Shown: piece after piece, positions 1 to 7,696 of the stretch | Layout: each line of letters begins with the position of its first letter | Position numbering within the stretch: position 1 is the stretch's first letter | Assembly: GCF_023016285.1 (NCBI RefSeq) | Contig: NZ_CP095413.1 | Location: forward strand, 2,914,001-2,978,000 | Origin: Muricauda sp. SCSIO 64092 | Lineage (GTDB): Bacteria > Bacteroidota > Bacteroidia > Flavobacteriales > Flavobacteriaceae | Length of the DNA: 64,000 nt | Reading direction: 5' to 3' | Translations under genes and position numbers: made by a program | The notes under the pieces: model-generated | The model's database searches: none | Told to the model about the DNA's origin: nothing | What the model saw: the letters and a program-made list of their open reading frames with translations, nothing else

Positions 1-1453
1 CCTGTATACATTCATAATCCCCGTAAACCAATACCGGGTTTTCCTTTCGGAATGCAATCATCTCCCGATAATGGTTAAGGATGGAGTTTTCATTTTTTTC
101 TTGCTCCGCTACGTTTATGGAACCATGGTTGGGATTTACGGCCAACCACAGGTCCCCGGTACTGAATCCAGCATTTTTGCCGGAATCCCATTGCATGGGT
201 GAGCGGGCATTATCACGGCTTTGGGCATGTACCACCTTTAAGAACCCTTGCATATCCTTTCCCTTATCTTCCATCTCCTTCCACGCATTGAGTGTCTCTA
301 CGTCATTATAATGTGAAATGCTTGGGTAGGCCACATTGGTCATTCCAATCTCATCCCCTTGATAAAGATACACCGTTCCTCTTAGGGTCAATAATAGTGT
401 GGCCAGGAGTTTAGCGGAAACTTCATGGTACTTGCCATCATTTCCAAAACGGGACAGCATTCTGGAAAAATCGTGGTTGCCCAAAAAAATACTACCCCAT
501 CCCTTGTTTTTTAAAGCGTTGTCCCAATCGGAAAATACTTTTTTGAATTTGGGGAGCCCAAAAGGTTGCGGATCGTACTTTCCCCCTTCACCGCAATCAA
601 TGTACATATGGTCAAAATGGAAGACCATATGCAACTCCCTTCTTTTTTCATCAACATAGTGGGGAGCATTTTTCAGGTTTATACCCGGACCTTCCCCAAC
701 GGTCATGATATCATAATTGGAAAGTACTTCGTTGTTCATCTCATGCAAGTAGTCATGTATTTTTGGTCCATTGGCATATTGATTGACAATGGTGTCCTGG
801 AATTTAACGTAGGATGTATCCTGGAAGGTTTCTGGCTTTGAAATCAGGGAAATGACATCCATCCGGAAACCATCCACTCCCTTTTTGAACCAAAATTCGA
901 TAACATCAAAGATTTCCCGTCTGACTTTGGGATTTTCCCAATTCAAATCCGGTTGTTTTTTCGTGAAATAGTGCAGATAATATTGATTGGTGGCATTGTC
1001 ATACTGCCAGGCACTTCCACTAAAAAAGGACATCCAATTGTTGGGCGGCCCTCCATTTTTGCCTTCATGCCAAATGTAATAGTCACGATACGGATTGTCC
1101 TTGGATTTTTTGGATTCCCTAAACCAAAAATGTTCATCGGAGGTGTGGTTGGCCACCAAATCCATGACCAACTTTAATCCCTTTTGGTGCGTTTGCTCCA
1201 ATAAGCTGTCAAAAGCGGATTGTCCTCCAAAATCTTCGGAAATTCTACGATAATCACTGATGTCGTACCCATTATCATCGTTGGGGGACTCATATACCGG
1301 GCAAAGCCATATCACATCCACCCCAAGTGATTTGATATAATCCAGTTTGTCCACAATTCCAGGAATATCCCCCACCCCATTGCCAGAAGTATCCTTAAAT
1401 GAGCGTGGATAAATTTGATACACCACACTCTCCTTCCACCAGGTTCTCTCCAT
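1..1453 (-). CDS. Alpha-glucosidase, glycoside hydrolase family 13 (C-terminus beyond left edge)
   Basis: A GH13 enzyme of the alpha-glucosidase / oligo-1,6-glucosidase type, which removes glucose from alpha-linked oligosaccharides. 484 codons are visible from an ATG at 1453, and the C-terminal end lies outside the window. The N-terminus MERTWWKESVVYQIYP is typical of the family and there is no signal peptide, so the enzyme is probably cytoplasmic. All four GH13 regions read cleanly: DLVANHTSDEH near residue 98, GFRMDVIS with the nucleophile Asp199, TVGEG with acid/base Glu254, and GNHDFSR with Asp328. The gene follows the sodium symporter by 15 bp on the same strand, so uptake of a glucoside and its hydrolysis are probably co-expressed. 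The exact linkage hydrolysed cannot be told from sequence alone. Confidence 0.93.
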   Translation of the reverse strand, partial: MERTWWKESVVYQIYPRSFKDTSGNGVGDIPGIVDKLDYIKSLGVDVIWLCPVYESPNDDNGYDISDYRRISEDFGGQSAFDSLLEQTHQKGLKLVMDLVANHTSDEHFWFRESKKSKDNPYRDYYIWHEGKNGGPPNNWMSFFSGSAWQYDNATNQYYLHYFTKKQPDLNWENPKVRREIFDVIEFWFKKGVDGFRMDVISLISKPETFQDTSYVKFQDTIVNQYANGPKIHDYLHEMNNEVLSNYDIMTVGEGPGINLKNAPHYVDEKRRELHMVFHFDHMYIDCGEGGKYDPQPFGLPKFKKVFSDWDNALKNKGWGSIFLGNHDFSRMLSRFGNDGKYHEVSAKLLATLLLTLRGTVYLYQGDEIGMTNVAYPSISHYNDVETLNAWKEMEDKGKDMQGFLKVVHAQSRDNARSPMQWDSGKNAGFSTGDLWLAVNPNHGSINVAEQEKNENSILNHYREMIAFRKENPVLVYGDYECIQ

Positions 1454-1468
1454 AAAAAATCCGCTTTG

Positions 1469-3127
1469 TTAAGTGAAAATGAAATAGGTGCTTACGACCA
1501 ATAGGGTGATAAAAGCCCCAATGGCAAAAGCATACTTCCAAGGGGTGATCTCTATGGCGTCGGTGTCCTTTTCCAAGGTAAATACCTTTTTGGGCCGTAA
1601 CCAACCAAAAAGAAGCATGACCAGGATGTTAAAGGCAAATAGGATTCCCATTACATGCAGGTAATGAGGGTATGCTTCCGCTTTTATGACACTTAGTTGG
1701 GCCACATCCGTAATGCCCTGGGCCTGTGCGGTAGTAAGGGCGCTTTCCCTAAAATAGGGTTCGAGGAAAAGAAGGCTGATCAAGTACAGGACAACCCCTC
1801 CGATCATCACTACCTTGGCTCCCAAAGCGGGAACTTTTTTTGTCATTATGCCGGTCATTACCACTGCAAGAATGGGAACGCTTAGACTCCCTAAAGACTG
1901 TTGAATGTACGTAAAAAGGCCATCTGGGGCATTGGCAATAAACGGGGCAATAATCATGGATATGAATCCGAGGCCAAGCCCAAAACGCTTTCCGGCCTTT
2001 ACGGTGTCTATATCGGATGCGTTGGGCTTAAAGAAAAATCGGTACAGATCCACGCCAAATAAGGTGACGCTACTGTTTAAAAGACTATTGAACGAGCTGA
2101 GTACGGCCCCAAAAAGGACCGCCGCAAAGAATCCGGTTAAGGCCGCCGGAAGGACCTTGGCCACCAAAGCGGGATATGCCTGATCTGGATTTTCCAACTG
2201 TCCGTCGAACACATGCCAGGAAATAATTCCCGGGACAACAACAACAAGAGGGATGATAACTTTTACAAATGCAGCCAAAAGCATCCCTTTTTGACCTTCT
2301 TTTAAGCTTACGGCCCCAAATACCCGTTGCAAGATGGATTGATTGGTACCCCAGTAATACACCTGTGCCAACATCATTCCGGTAAAAATGGTGCCAAAAG
2401 GGATGGAGGAATCCACTTTCCCTTTCATTACAAATTTTTCCGGGTTGGAGTCCCATAAGGTTTTTAATCCATCCCCCAAACTGCCATCCCCAATTAATAA
2501 AAGTCCAAAAATGGGAATAAGGATACCACCTGCCAACAAGCCTATGGCATTGATCAGGTCAGAAACGGCCACAGCCTTTAATCCTCCAAACACGGCATAG
2601 ATCATCCCAATGGTGCCTATTGCCCAAACACATATCCAGATAACGGTCCAGGAATCCATGTTAAGGACATCGGGCAAGTTGAACATGGTACTAAAGGCCA
2701 GGGATCCAGAGTATAAAATGGTAGGCAACAAAACAACCCCATAGGCGAAAAGAAAAAGGATGGAAAGTATGGCTTTGGTATGTTTATCGAACCGGCTTTC
2801 AATAAATTGAGGGATTGTGGTAATTCCCTTCTTCATATACTTTGGCAATAGAAATATTGCCGTAAAAACCATGGCAATGGCCGCAAGGGTCTCCCAAGCC
2901 ATAACCATGAGGCCTTCTGCAAAAGCCTGTCCGTTCAATCCAACAATTTGCTCTGCAGATAGGTTGGTCAAAAGCAATGAGCCGGCAATGGTAACGGCCC
3001 CAAGGGTCCTTCCTCCCAAATAATAACCTTCGGCTGATTTTTCATCTGTTTTTCGGGTAGCGTACCAAGATACCACGGCAACAAATAGCGTAAAGCCTAT
3101 GAAGGATGCAATTGTCAGGAATCCCAT
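1469..3127 (-). CDS. Sodium:solute symporter (SSS/SGLT family)
   Basis: A 552-residue integral membrane protein with about 14 hydrophobic segments, matching the SSS family that couples Na+ entry to uptake of sugars and other small solutes. The N-terminus MGFLTIASFIGFTLFVAVV followed by YYLGGRTLGAVTIAGSLL is the usual first-helix and loop pattern, and LSAEQIVGLNGQA resembles the conserved TM1/2 region of SGLT-like members. It starts with ATG at 3127 and lies 15 bp upstream of the GH13 alpha-glucosidase. I infer uptake of a glucose-containing sugar. The family also carries inositol, galactose, sialic acid and others, so the substrate assignment rests on the neighbour only. Confidence 0.92.
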   Translation of the reverse strand: MGFLTIASFIGFTLFVAVVSWYATRKTDEKSAEGYYLGGRTLGAVTIAGSLLLTNLSAEQIVGLNGQAFAEGLMVMAWETLAAIAMVFTAIFLLPKYMKKGITTIPQFIESRFDKHTKAILSILFLFAYGVVLLPTILYSGSLAFSTMFNLPDVLNMDSWTVIWICVWAIGTIGMIYAVFGGLKAVAVSDLINAIGLLAGGILIPIFGLLLIGDGSLGDGLKTLWDSNPEKFVMKGKVDSSIPFGTIFTGMMLAQVYYWGTNQSILQRVFGAVSLKEGQKGMLLAAFVKVIIPLVVVVPGIISWHVFDGQLENPDQAYPALVAKVLPAALTGFFAAVLFGAVLSSFNSLLNSSVTLFGVDLYRFFFKPNASDIDTVKAGKRFGLGLGFISMIIAPFIANAPDGLFTYIQQSLGSLSVPILAVVMTGIMTKKVPALGAKVVMIGGVVLYLISLLFLEPYFRESALTTAQAQGITDVAQLSVIKAEAYPHYLHVMGILFAFNILVMLLFGWLRPKKVFTLEKDTDAIEITPWKYAFAIGAFITLLVVSTYFIFT

Positions 3128-3196
3128 TGGTGTAGTTTAGATTGGTTGATTAAAGCGAAAATAGGCAAATATCAAGACTTTAGGGAAGCCCTTTTG

Positions 3197-3760
3197 TTAG
3201 ACCTGGGAATAGCGAAAGCAGCTCACTTCATGATCGTTGACCATTCCCGTGGCTTGCATATGGGCATAAACAACGGTACTGCCCACAAACTTGAATCCCC
3301 GCTTCTTTAAATCCTTGCTCAAGGTATCCGAAAGCGAGGTCTTGACTGGTGCATCCTTATAGTTTTCAAAGGCATTTTTAATCGGTTTTCCATCAACAAA
3401 GCCCCATATGTATTTTGAAAAACTTCCAAATTCCCCTTGAACTTTCATAAAGGCCTGTGCATTGGTTACGGTAGCATATATTTTAAGCTTGTTCCTTATA
3501 ATTCCGGAATCGTTCAATAGGGTATCGATTTTCTTTTGACCGTATTGCGCTATTTTGTGATAGTCAAAATTGTCAAATGCCCTTCTAAAGTTCTCACGTT
3601 TTTTTAGAACGGTAATCCAACTTAAACCGGCCTGAAATGTTTCCAGGACCAAGAACTCAAACAAGGTATCGTCATCGGTCACGGGAACACCCCATTCTTC
3701 ATCATGATAAGCTTCATATAAGGGATCGCCCAAGCACCACCCGCAACGGTGTTTTTCCAT
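3197..3760 (-). CDS. tag: DNA-3-methyladenine glycosylase I
   Basis: Excises 3-methyladenine from alkylated DNA as the first step of base excision repair, in the cytoplasm. From the ATG at 3760 the protein is 187 residues, the normal length for Tag. The start MEKHRCGWCLGDPLYEAYHD and the C-terminal NDHEVSC carry the Cys/His pairs that bind structural zinc in this family. The open frame continues upstream to a TTG at 3784, but the ATG gives the usual N-terminus. The gene overlaps or abuts the end of the sbtA-type gene upstream (stop at 3768), so the two are probably co-transcribed without an obvious functional link. Confidence 0.95.
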   Translation of the reverse strand: MEKHRCGWCLGDPLYEAYHDEEWGVPVTDDDTLFEFLVLETFQAGLSWITVLKKRENFRRAFDNFDYHKIAQYGQKKIDTLLNDSGIIRNKLKIYATVTNAQAFMKVQGEFGSFSKYIWGFVDGKPIKNAFENYKDAPVKTSLSDTLSKDLKKRGFKFVGSTVVYAHMQATGMVNDHEVSCFRYSQV

Positions 3761-3767
3761 AGATTCA

Positions 3768-4730
3768 CTAAAAGTTTTGCACAATATACAGATAAAGTGG
3801 CATGCCTAAAGTGATATTGAAAGGAAAGGTTATCGCCAATGCCATGGGCAGGTAAAGACTGGGGTTGGCTTTGGGGGCTGCAAGGCGCATAGCTGCGGGA
3901 ACCGCAATATAGGACGCACTGGCGGCCAAAATTGCAAAAAGGAATCGATTGCCTTCACTTGCGGTGATATATTCACTTGCCCACGCCACCAATATTCCAT
4001 TGATAATGGGAATGACCAAGGCAAAAATCAGGGCAAACCAACCTTTTTTGAGAAAATCATTGAGCTTTCGGCCGCTGGTAATCCCCATATCCAGAAGAAA
4101 TACGGCCAGGAAACCTTTAAAAATATCGGTGGTAAATGGTTTAATGCCTTCAGCTTGTTGGTCATTGGCCAAAAATCCAATGGCCAGACTACCCAATATG
4201 AGTAAAACACTGCCATTGGTCAATGCGTGGTGGATCACTTTTTTAAAGTCACCATTTTTGGGCTTCTCTTTTTTGAAGAAGGACATCAATAGTACGCCAA
4301 CAATTATTGAAGGTGCTTCCATTAAAGCCATTACGGCCACCATATGACCACCAAAATCTATTCGTTCTATTTCAAGAAAGGTGATGGCGGTAACAAAGGT
4401 CACGGCACTTACGGAACCATATGCGGCAGCAATGGCCCCAGAATTTTCAACGGAGAATTTTCTGCGTAAAATGAAATAGGAATAGATAGGCACCACAATG
4501 GAAAGGACCACACCAAACAAAAGGGACCATAAAATCTCCAGGTTCAGTTCACTGTGCGATAGCTCCAATCCTCCCTTGAAACCGATAGCAAAAAGCAGGT
4601 ATAGGGATATGAATTTTGAAGATGTGGGAGGAATCTCCAAATCGCTTTTAAGCTGCACGGCGATTATTCCCAGAAAGAAAAAAAGTAATGCTGGATTGGT
4701 AAGGTTATCTATGAGCAAATGTAAATCCAT
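3768..4730 (-). CDS. sbtA: Sodium-dependent bicarbonate transporter family permease
   Basis: A 320-residue membrane protein with roughly ten hydrophobic segments belonging to the SbtA family (formerly DUF897), whose cyanobacterial member imports bicarbonate with Na+. Family features seen are the N-terminal NPALLFFFLGIIAVQLKSDLE stretch, FAIGFKGGLELS, and GSVSAVTFVTA in the middle of the protein. It is divergent from a LysR-type regulator across 98 bp, the usual arrangement for SbtA-like genes under CbbR/CmpR-type control. Bicarbonate uptake would support anaplerotic carboxylation in a heterotroph. That role is an inference from the family. Confidence 0.88.
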   Translation of the reverse strand: MDLHLLIDNLTNPALLFFFLGIIAVQLKSDLEIPPTSSKFISLYLLFAIGFKGGLELSHSELNLEILWSLLFGVVLSIVVPIYSYFILRRKFSVENSGAIAAAYGSVSAVTFVTAITFLEIERIDFGGHMVAVMALMEAPSIIVGVLLMSFFKKEKPKNGDFKKVIHHALTNGSVLLILGSLAIGFLANDQQAEGIKPFTTDIFKGFLAVFLLDMGITSGRKLNDFLKKGWFALIFALVIPIINGILVAWASEYITASEGNRFLFAILAASASYIAVPAAMRLAAPKANPSLYLPMALAITFPFNITLGMPLYLYIVQNF

Positions 4731-4828
4731 ATGCCGTGGTATTGGTTAATTATAAAATCGTGCAAAGGTGTAATAATTTGAAAATAAATTTTTATTTATA
4801 TTTATTATTAGTAACATAAAGTTGATTT
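4731..4828. promoter_or_regulatory. Divergent control region of sbtA and the LysR regulator with a 7-2-7 palindrome
   Basis: A 98-bp, very AT-rich space between two divergent genes. It contains a perfect inverted repeat AAATAAA-TT-TTTATTT at 4782-4797. LysR-type regulators commonly bind AT-rich dyads in such spaces and control both genes. The dyad is seen directly; its role as the LysR operator is inferred from position. Confidence 0.4.
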
Positions 4829-5770
4829 ATGAACTATACCCTTCATCAACTTCGAATATTTCAAAAAGTAGCGGAACACCAGAGTATTACCAAAGCTTCT
4901 GAGGAACTTCACTTGACGCAACCGGCCGTATCCATTCAGCTGAGGAATTTTCAGGATCAATTTTCCATTGCGCTCACGGAGGTAGTGGGCAGGCGCCTTT
5001 TTCTAACGGATTTCGGAAAGGAAATTGCCATTGCGGCGGAACGGATTTTGGAGGAGGTCAATTCCATTAATTATAAAACCATGGAATTTGAAGGGAATTT
5101 GGCAGGACGCCTTAAAATTGCCGTGGTCTCCACAGGTAAATATGTGATGCCCTATTTTTTGTCCGGATTCATGGAGGATAACCCCGGTGTGGATTTGGTT
5201 ATGGATGTTACCAATAAATCGGCCGTTATTAGGAATCTTGAGGGGAATGAGGTCGATTTTGCGCTGGTTTCGGTACTGCCCAAACATTTTACGGTACATA
5301 ATATAGAATTGATGGAAAACAGGTTGCATCTGGTAGGAAGCTCACAAAAAAGACTGTCCGGCTTAAAGGAATTGAGGACAGCACCCCTCATTTTTAGGGA
5401 AAATGGCTCTGCAACCAGAATGGCCATGGAGAACTTTTTATCCAAAAAGAAGATCAGCGTTGCCAAGAAAATTGAATTGACCTCGAACGAAGCGGTGAAG
5501 CAGGCCGTAATGGCCGGACTGGGTTTTTCAATTATGCCGCTTATTGGAATAAAAAATGAACTGGGTAACGGGGATTTAAAACTATTCCCTATTAAAGGAC
5601 TCCCTATTATTACCAATTGGAACTTGATATGGATGCCTTCCAAAAAGTTCTCTCCCGTATCAAGTGCTTTTTTGGACTATTTGGAATTGCAAAAGAGCGA
5701 TATTATGGAAAACCGCTTCAAATGGTTTAAGGATTATGTAGCTAAAGATGATTCAGTCTTTTTGGGTTGA
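4829..5770 (+). CDS. LysR-type transcriptional regulator (CbbR/CmpR-like)
   Basis: A 313-residue regulator. Residues 1-62 form the winged helix-turn-helix (LHQLRIFQKVAEHQSITKA then LTQPAVSIQLRNFQ), and the rest is the periplasmic-binding-protein-like effector domain (GRLKIAVVSTGKYVMPYFL, then a second lobe around NEAVKQAVMAGLGFSIMP). The helix-turn-helix sequence resembles CbbR/CmpR regulators of carbon assimilation. Its divergent position beside the SbtA-type transporter suggests that it controls bicarbonate uptake. The 3' end overlaps the convergent small gene at 5753-6088 by 18 bp. Confidence 0.92.
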   Translation: MNYTLHQLRIFQKVAEHQSITKASEELHLTQPAVSIQLRNFQDQFSIALTEVVGRRLFLTDFGKEIAIAAERILEEVNSINYKTMEFEGNLAGRLKIAVVSTGKYVMPYFLSGFMEDNPGVDLVMDVTNKSAVIRNLEGNEVDFALVSVLPKHFTVHNIELMENRLHLVGSSQKRLSGLKELRTAPLIFRENGSATRMAMENFLSKKKISVAKKIELTSNEAVKQAVMAGLGFSIMPLIGIKNELGNGDLKLFPIKGLPIITNWNLIWMPSKKFSPVSSAFLDYLELQKSDIMENRFKWFKDYVAKDDSVFLG

Positions 5771-6088
5771 AACCCTGATTTTGCTGCATATTTTCAATGA
5801 TTCGCCCCTGTTCCTTGCCTCCATAATAAGTCGTGTAACCCTATTTTTGGCCTCTTTCAGTTCGGCAATTCGCTTTTCGGACTGAATTCGGGAAGACTCA
5901 TCATGCTCCGAATTAAGCAATTGCACATTGTGAAATTTTATCTTGTAGGCGATCAACGACAAAAGCACATCTGCAGCTTCCATTGGATTAAAGGAGCCTT
6001 CAATCAATTGGATTTCATCTAGAAGCTCAGGATTCCCATAATTTTCGTCCTCTTTGGGACCAAGCCACTTTTTGAATTTAGAAATCAT
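5753..6088 (-). CDS. Conserved hypothetical protein, 111 aa
   Basis: A small soluble protein with no family I can name. It is charged and mostly helical, with a likely amphipathic or coiled stretch around EKRIAELKEAKNRVTRLIMEA (about residues 72-92) and no signal peptide or membrane segment. It starts with ATG at 6088 and ends inside the 3' end of the convergent LysR gene. The length, composition and lack of a competing frame support a real gene. Function unknown. Confidence 0.7.
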   Translation of the reverse strand: MISKFKKWLGPKEDENYGNPELLDEIQLIEGSFNPMEAADVLLSLIAYKIKFHNVQLLNSEHDESSRIQSEKRIAELKEAKNRVTRLIMEARNRGESLKICSKIRVSTQKD

Positions 6089-6178
6089 GTATTAAAAGAT
6101 TAGCTGTAAACTAGAAAATCTGCCCATCACGCAAACTTTTGAACATGATGATGGGCAGATGCTTGGCAGAGAACAAAT

Positions 6179-6484
6179 TTATTTAGCCAATTCCCCTTTT
6201 TCCGAAAGGATGGGAATTCTAAGATCTTCATTGGAAATGGCACTATTTAAGTCGGTTTTTAAAGTACTGAAAGCGTTAAAGAACGTGGTCCCATTATTCT
6301 TAATGCCGCCTATTTTTATTATTCCTTCATTTTTAATGCTCAAGTTCTTTCTGGGGACGTCCACATATGTGCCGTTGGTAGCAGAGGGTGAACCCATAAT
6401 GGGATGGTTACCGACCTTCACCAAATCGTCATATGTTTCCTCAGCTGATAAACCAAAAGTCGCAATCAGGAACTTTGAAGTCAT
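6179..6484 (-). CDS. Hypothetical protein, 101 aa
   Basis: A small ORF from ATG at 6484. The protein has a short hydrophobic start (MTSKFLIATFG), then a soluble body of about 80 residues rich in Asn, Lys and Ile. I recognise no domain. The frame is open upstream to the TAG that ends the preceding gene (6509-6511) and is the same frame, so the two proteins are separated by one stop codon and 24 bases. It may be co-transcribed with the secreted protein upstream. An independent gene is the simplest reading, but the C-terminal part of a split gene cannot be excluded. Confidence 0.6.
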   Translation of the reverse strand: MTSKFLIATFGLSAEETYDDLVKVGNHPIMGSPSATNGTYVDVPRKNLSIKNEGIIKIGGIKNNGTTFFNAFSTLKTDLNSAISNEDLRIPILSEKGELAK

Positions 6485-6508
6485 TAAAAATGTTTTTTTT
6501 CCATACTG

Positions 6509-6892
6509 CTAATTCTGGTTATTACTGCGTATTTCAGGGTTCGTTTGCTGATTCCTTGATAGAACAGCTTTGATAGTGGATCTGAAACCGTAGAAATCCC
6601 GACCATCCTCTCGTCTTAAAACCAATTGCATTTCCCCATTGGGCAAGGTGTTCATTTGGTCTACCACCACCACCGTGCCATAGTAGTTGAAAGTTGGACC
6701 AAGCCCCGAAGTGGAATTCAACGAATTGGTGAGCATTACGGTCTCCTCATAAGGCAGGGTAAGAATGTGTTCGGTAGCACTGTCGCCCCTGCTTTCCTCA
6801 AAATGCTCAAAGCTTTTCTGGAATTCAGTTTGCTGTGAACTCAGGATCATGGGAAACGTTAATAAAATAAGTAGCGTAAAACTTTGTTTCAT
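6509..6892 (-). CDS. Secreted hypothetical protein, about 127 aa
   Basis: Begins with a clear signal peptide (MKQSFTLLILLTFPMILSSQ), so the product is exported. The open frame reaches a TTG at 6898, but the ATG at 6892 gives the normal signal-peptide start. The mature part, about 107 residues, has beta-like hydrophobic alternation (YYGTVVVVDQMN, MQLVLRREDGRDFYGF) and an Asn/Gln-rich tail. I recognise no family. It lies just upstream of, and in frame with, the 101-residue ORF at 6179-6484. Confidence 0.72.
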   Translation of the reverse strand: MKQSFTLLILLTFPMILSSQQTEFQKSFEHFEESRGDSATEHILTLPYEETVMLTNSLNSTSGLGPTFNYYGTVVVVDQMNTLPNGEMQLVLRREDGRDFYGFRSTIKAVLSRNQQTNPEIRSNNQN

Positions 6893-6964
6893 AGGCAACT
6901 GATTTTAGTAAATATAACAATATCCCATGGTTTGGACAGCAAAGCATTCGTTAAAAAAAGTTAA

Positions 6965-6999
6965 ACTATTATGTGATAACAGTAACACTATTATTTTTG
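6965..6999 (+). promoter_or_regulatory. Promoter region of the TetR-export operon with an 8-bp direct repeat
   Basis: TATTTTTG at 6992-6999 fits the Bacteroidota -7 box TAnnTTTG, 18 bases before the tetR-like start codon. The octamer ACTATTAT occurs twice, at 6965-6972 and 6987-6994, 22 bp apart, and the second copy overlaps the -7 box. A TetR-type repressor could bind here to regulate its own operon, though direct repeats are less typical of TetR operators than palindromes. Confidence 0.45.
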
Positions 7000-7017
7000 G
7001 CTTATAAAACTTGAAGT

Positions 7018-7692
7018 ATGGAGCGTTTATTGCAGTCAATTAAAATAGCCATTAACCAGAAGATTTTTTTAAAAGATCCCGAATCCTCGGATTTAGGGAA
7101 GAGAATAGTTGAACATAGCATTTTGCTCATAGATGAAATAGGGTTCGAGGCGTTCACATTTAAAAAACTGGGCCAACGTATCGGGTCCAATGAAAGCTCA
7201 ATTTACCGTTATTTTGAGAATAAACATAAACTATTGGTGTACCTCACTTCGTGGTATTGGGGATGGTTGGAATATCAATTGGTCTTTGCGACCAATAGTA
7301 TTGCGGATCCGGTTGAAAAATTGAGAAAGGCGATTTCCATTGTAAGTAAGACCACTGTGGAAGACCTCTCCTTTTCACATATCAATGAGGTGTTGTTGAA
7401 CAAAATTGTAATTAATGAATCTTCCAAGTCCTTCCTGACCAAAGAAGTCGATCAGGAAAACAAGCAAGGTTATTTTGTTATTTATAAAAGGATGGTAAAT
7501 CGTTTGGAGGTAATGATTAAAACAGTGAACCCCAAATACGCTTTTCCCTCCAGTTTGGCGAGTACCATTTTGGACAGTACCCTCCACCAACATTTTTTAA
7601 AGGACCATTTTCCCACATTGACCGATTGTGATGAAACAAACCTGCCAAAGGATTTTATTCACGATTTGGTTTTTAAAGCATTAAACGCATAA
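7018..7692 (+). CDS. TetR/AcrR family transcriptional regulator
   Basis: A 224-residue regulator. The N-terminal helix-turn-helix spans about residues 30-75 (GFEAFTFKKLGQRIGSNES then SIYRYFENKHKLL), which is the TetR signature. The remainder is an all-helical ligand/dimerisation domain of unknown specificity. It is the first gene of an operon with the ABC protein (4 bp gap), HlyD, TolC and YitT-like genes, so it most likely represses this export operon and releases it when an exported compound binds. Confidence 0.88.
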   Translation: MERLLQSIKIAINQKIFLKDPESSDLGKRIVEHSILLIDEIGFEAFTFKKLGQRIGSNESSIYRYFENKHKLLVYLTSWYWGWLEYQLVFATNSIADPVEKLRKAISIVSKTTVEDLSFSHINEVLLNKIVINESSKSFLTKEVDQENKQGYFVIYKRMVNRLEVMIKTVNPKYAFPSSLASTILDSTLHQHFLKDHFPTLTDCDETNLPKDFIHDLVFKALNA

Positions 7693-7696
7693 AAAA

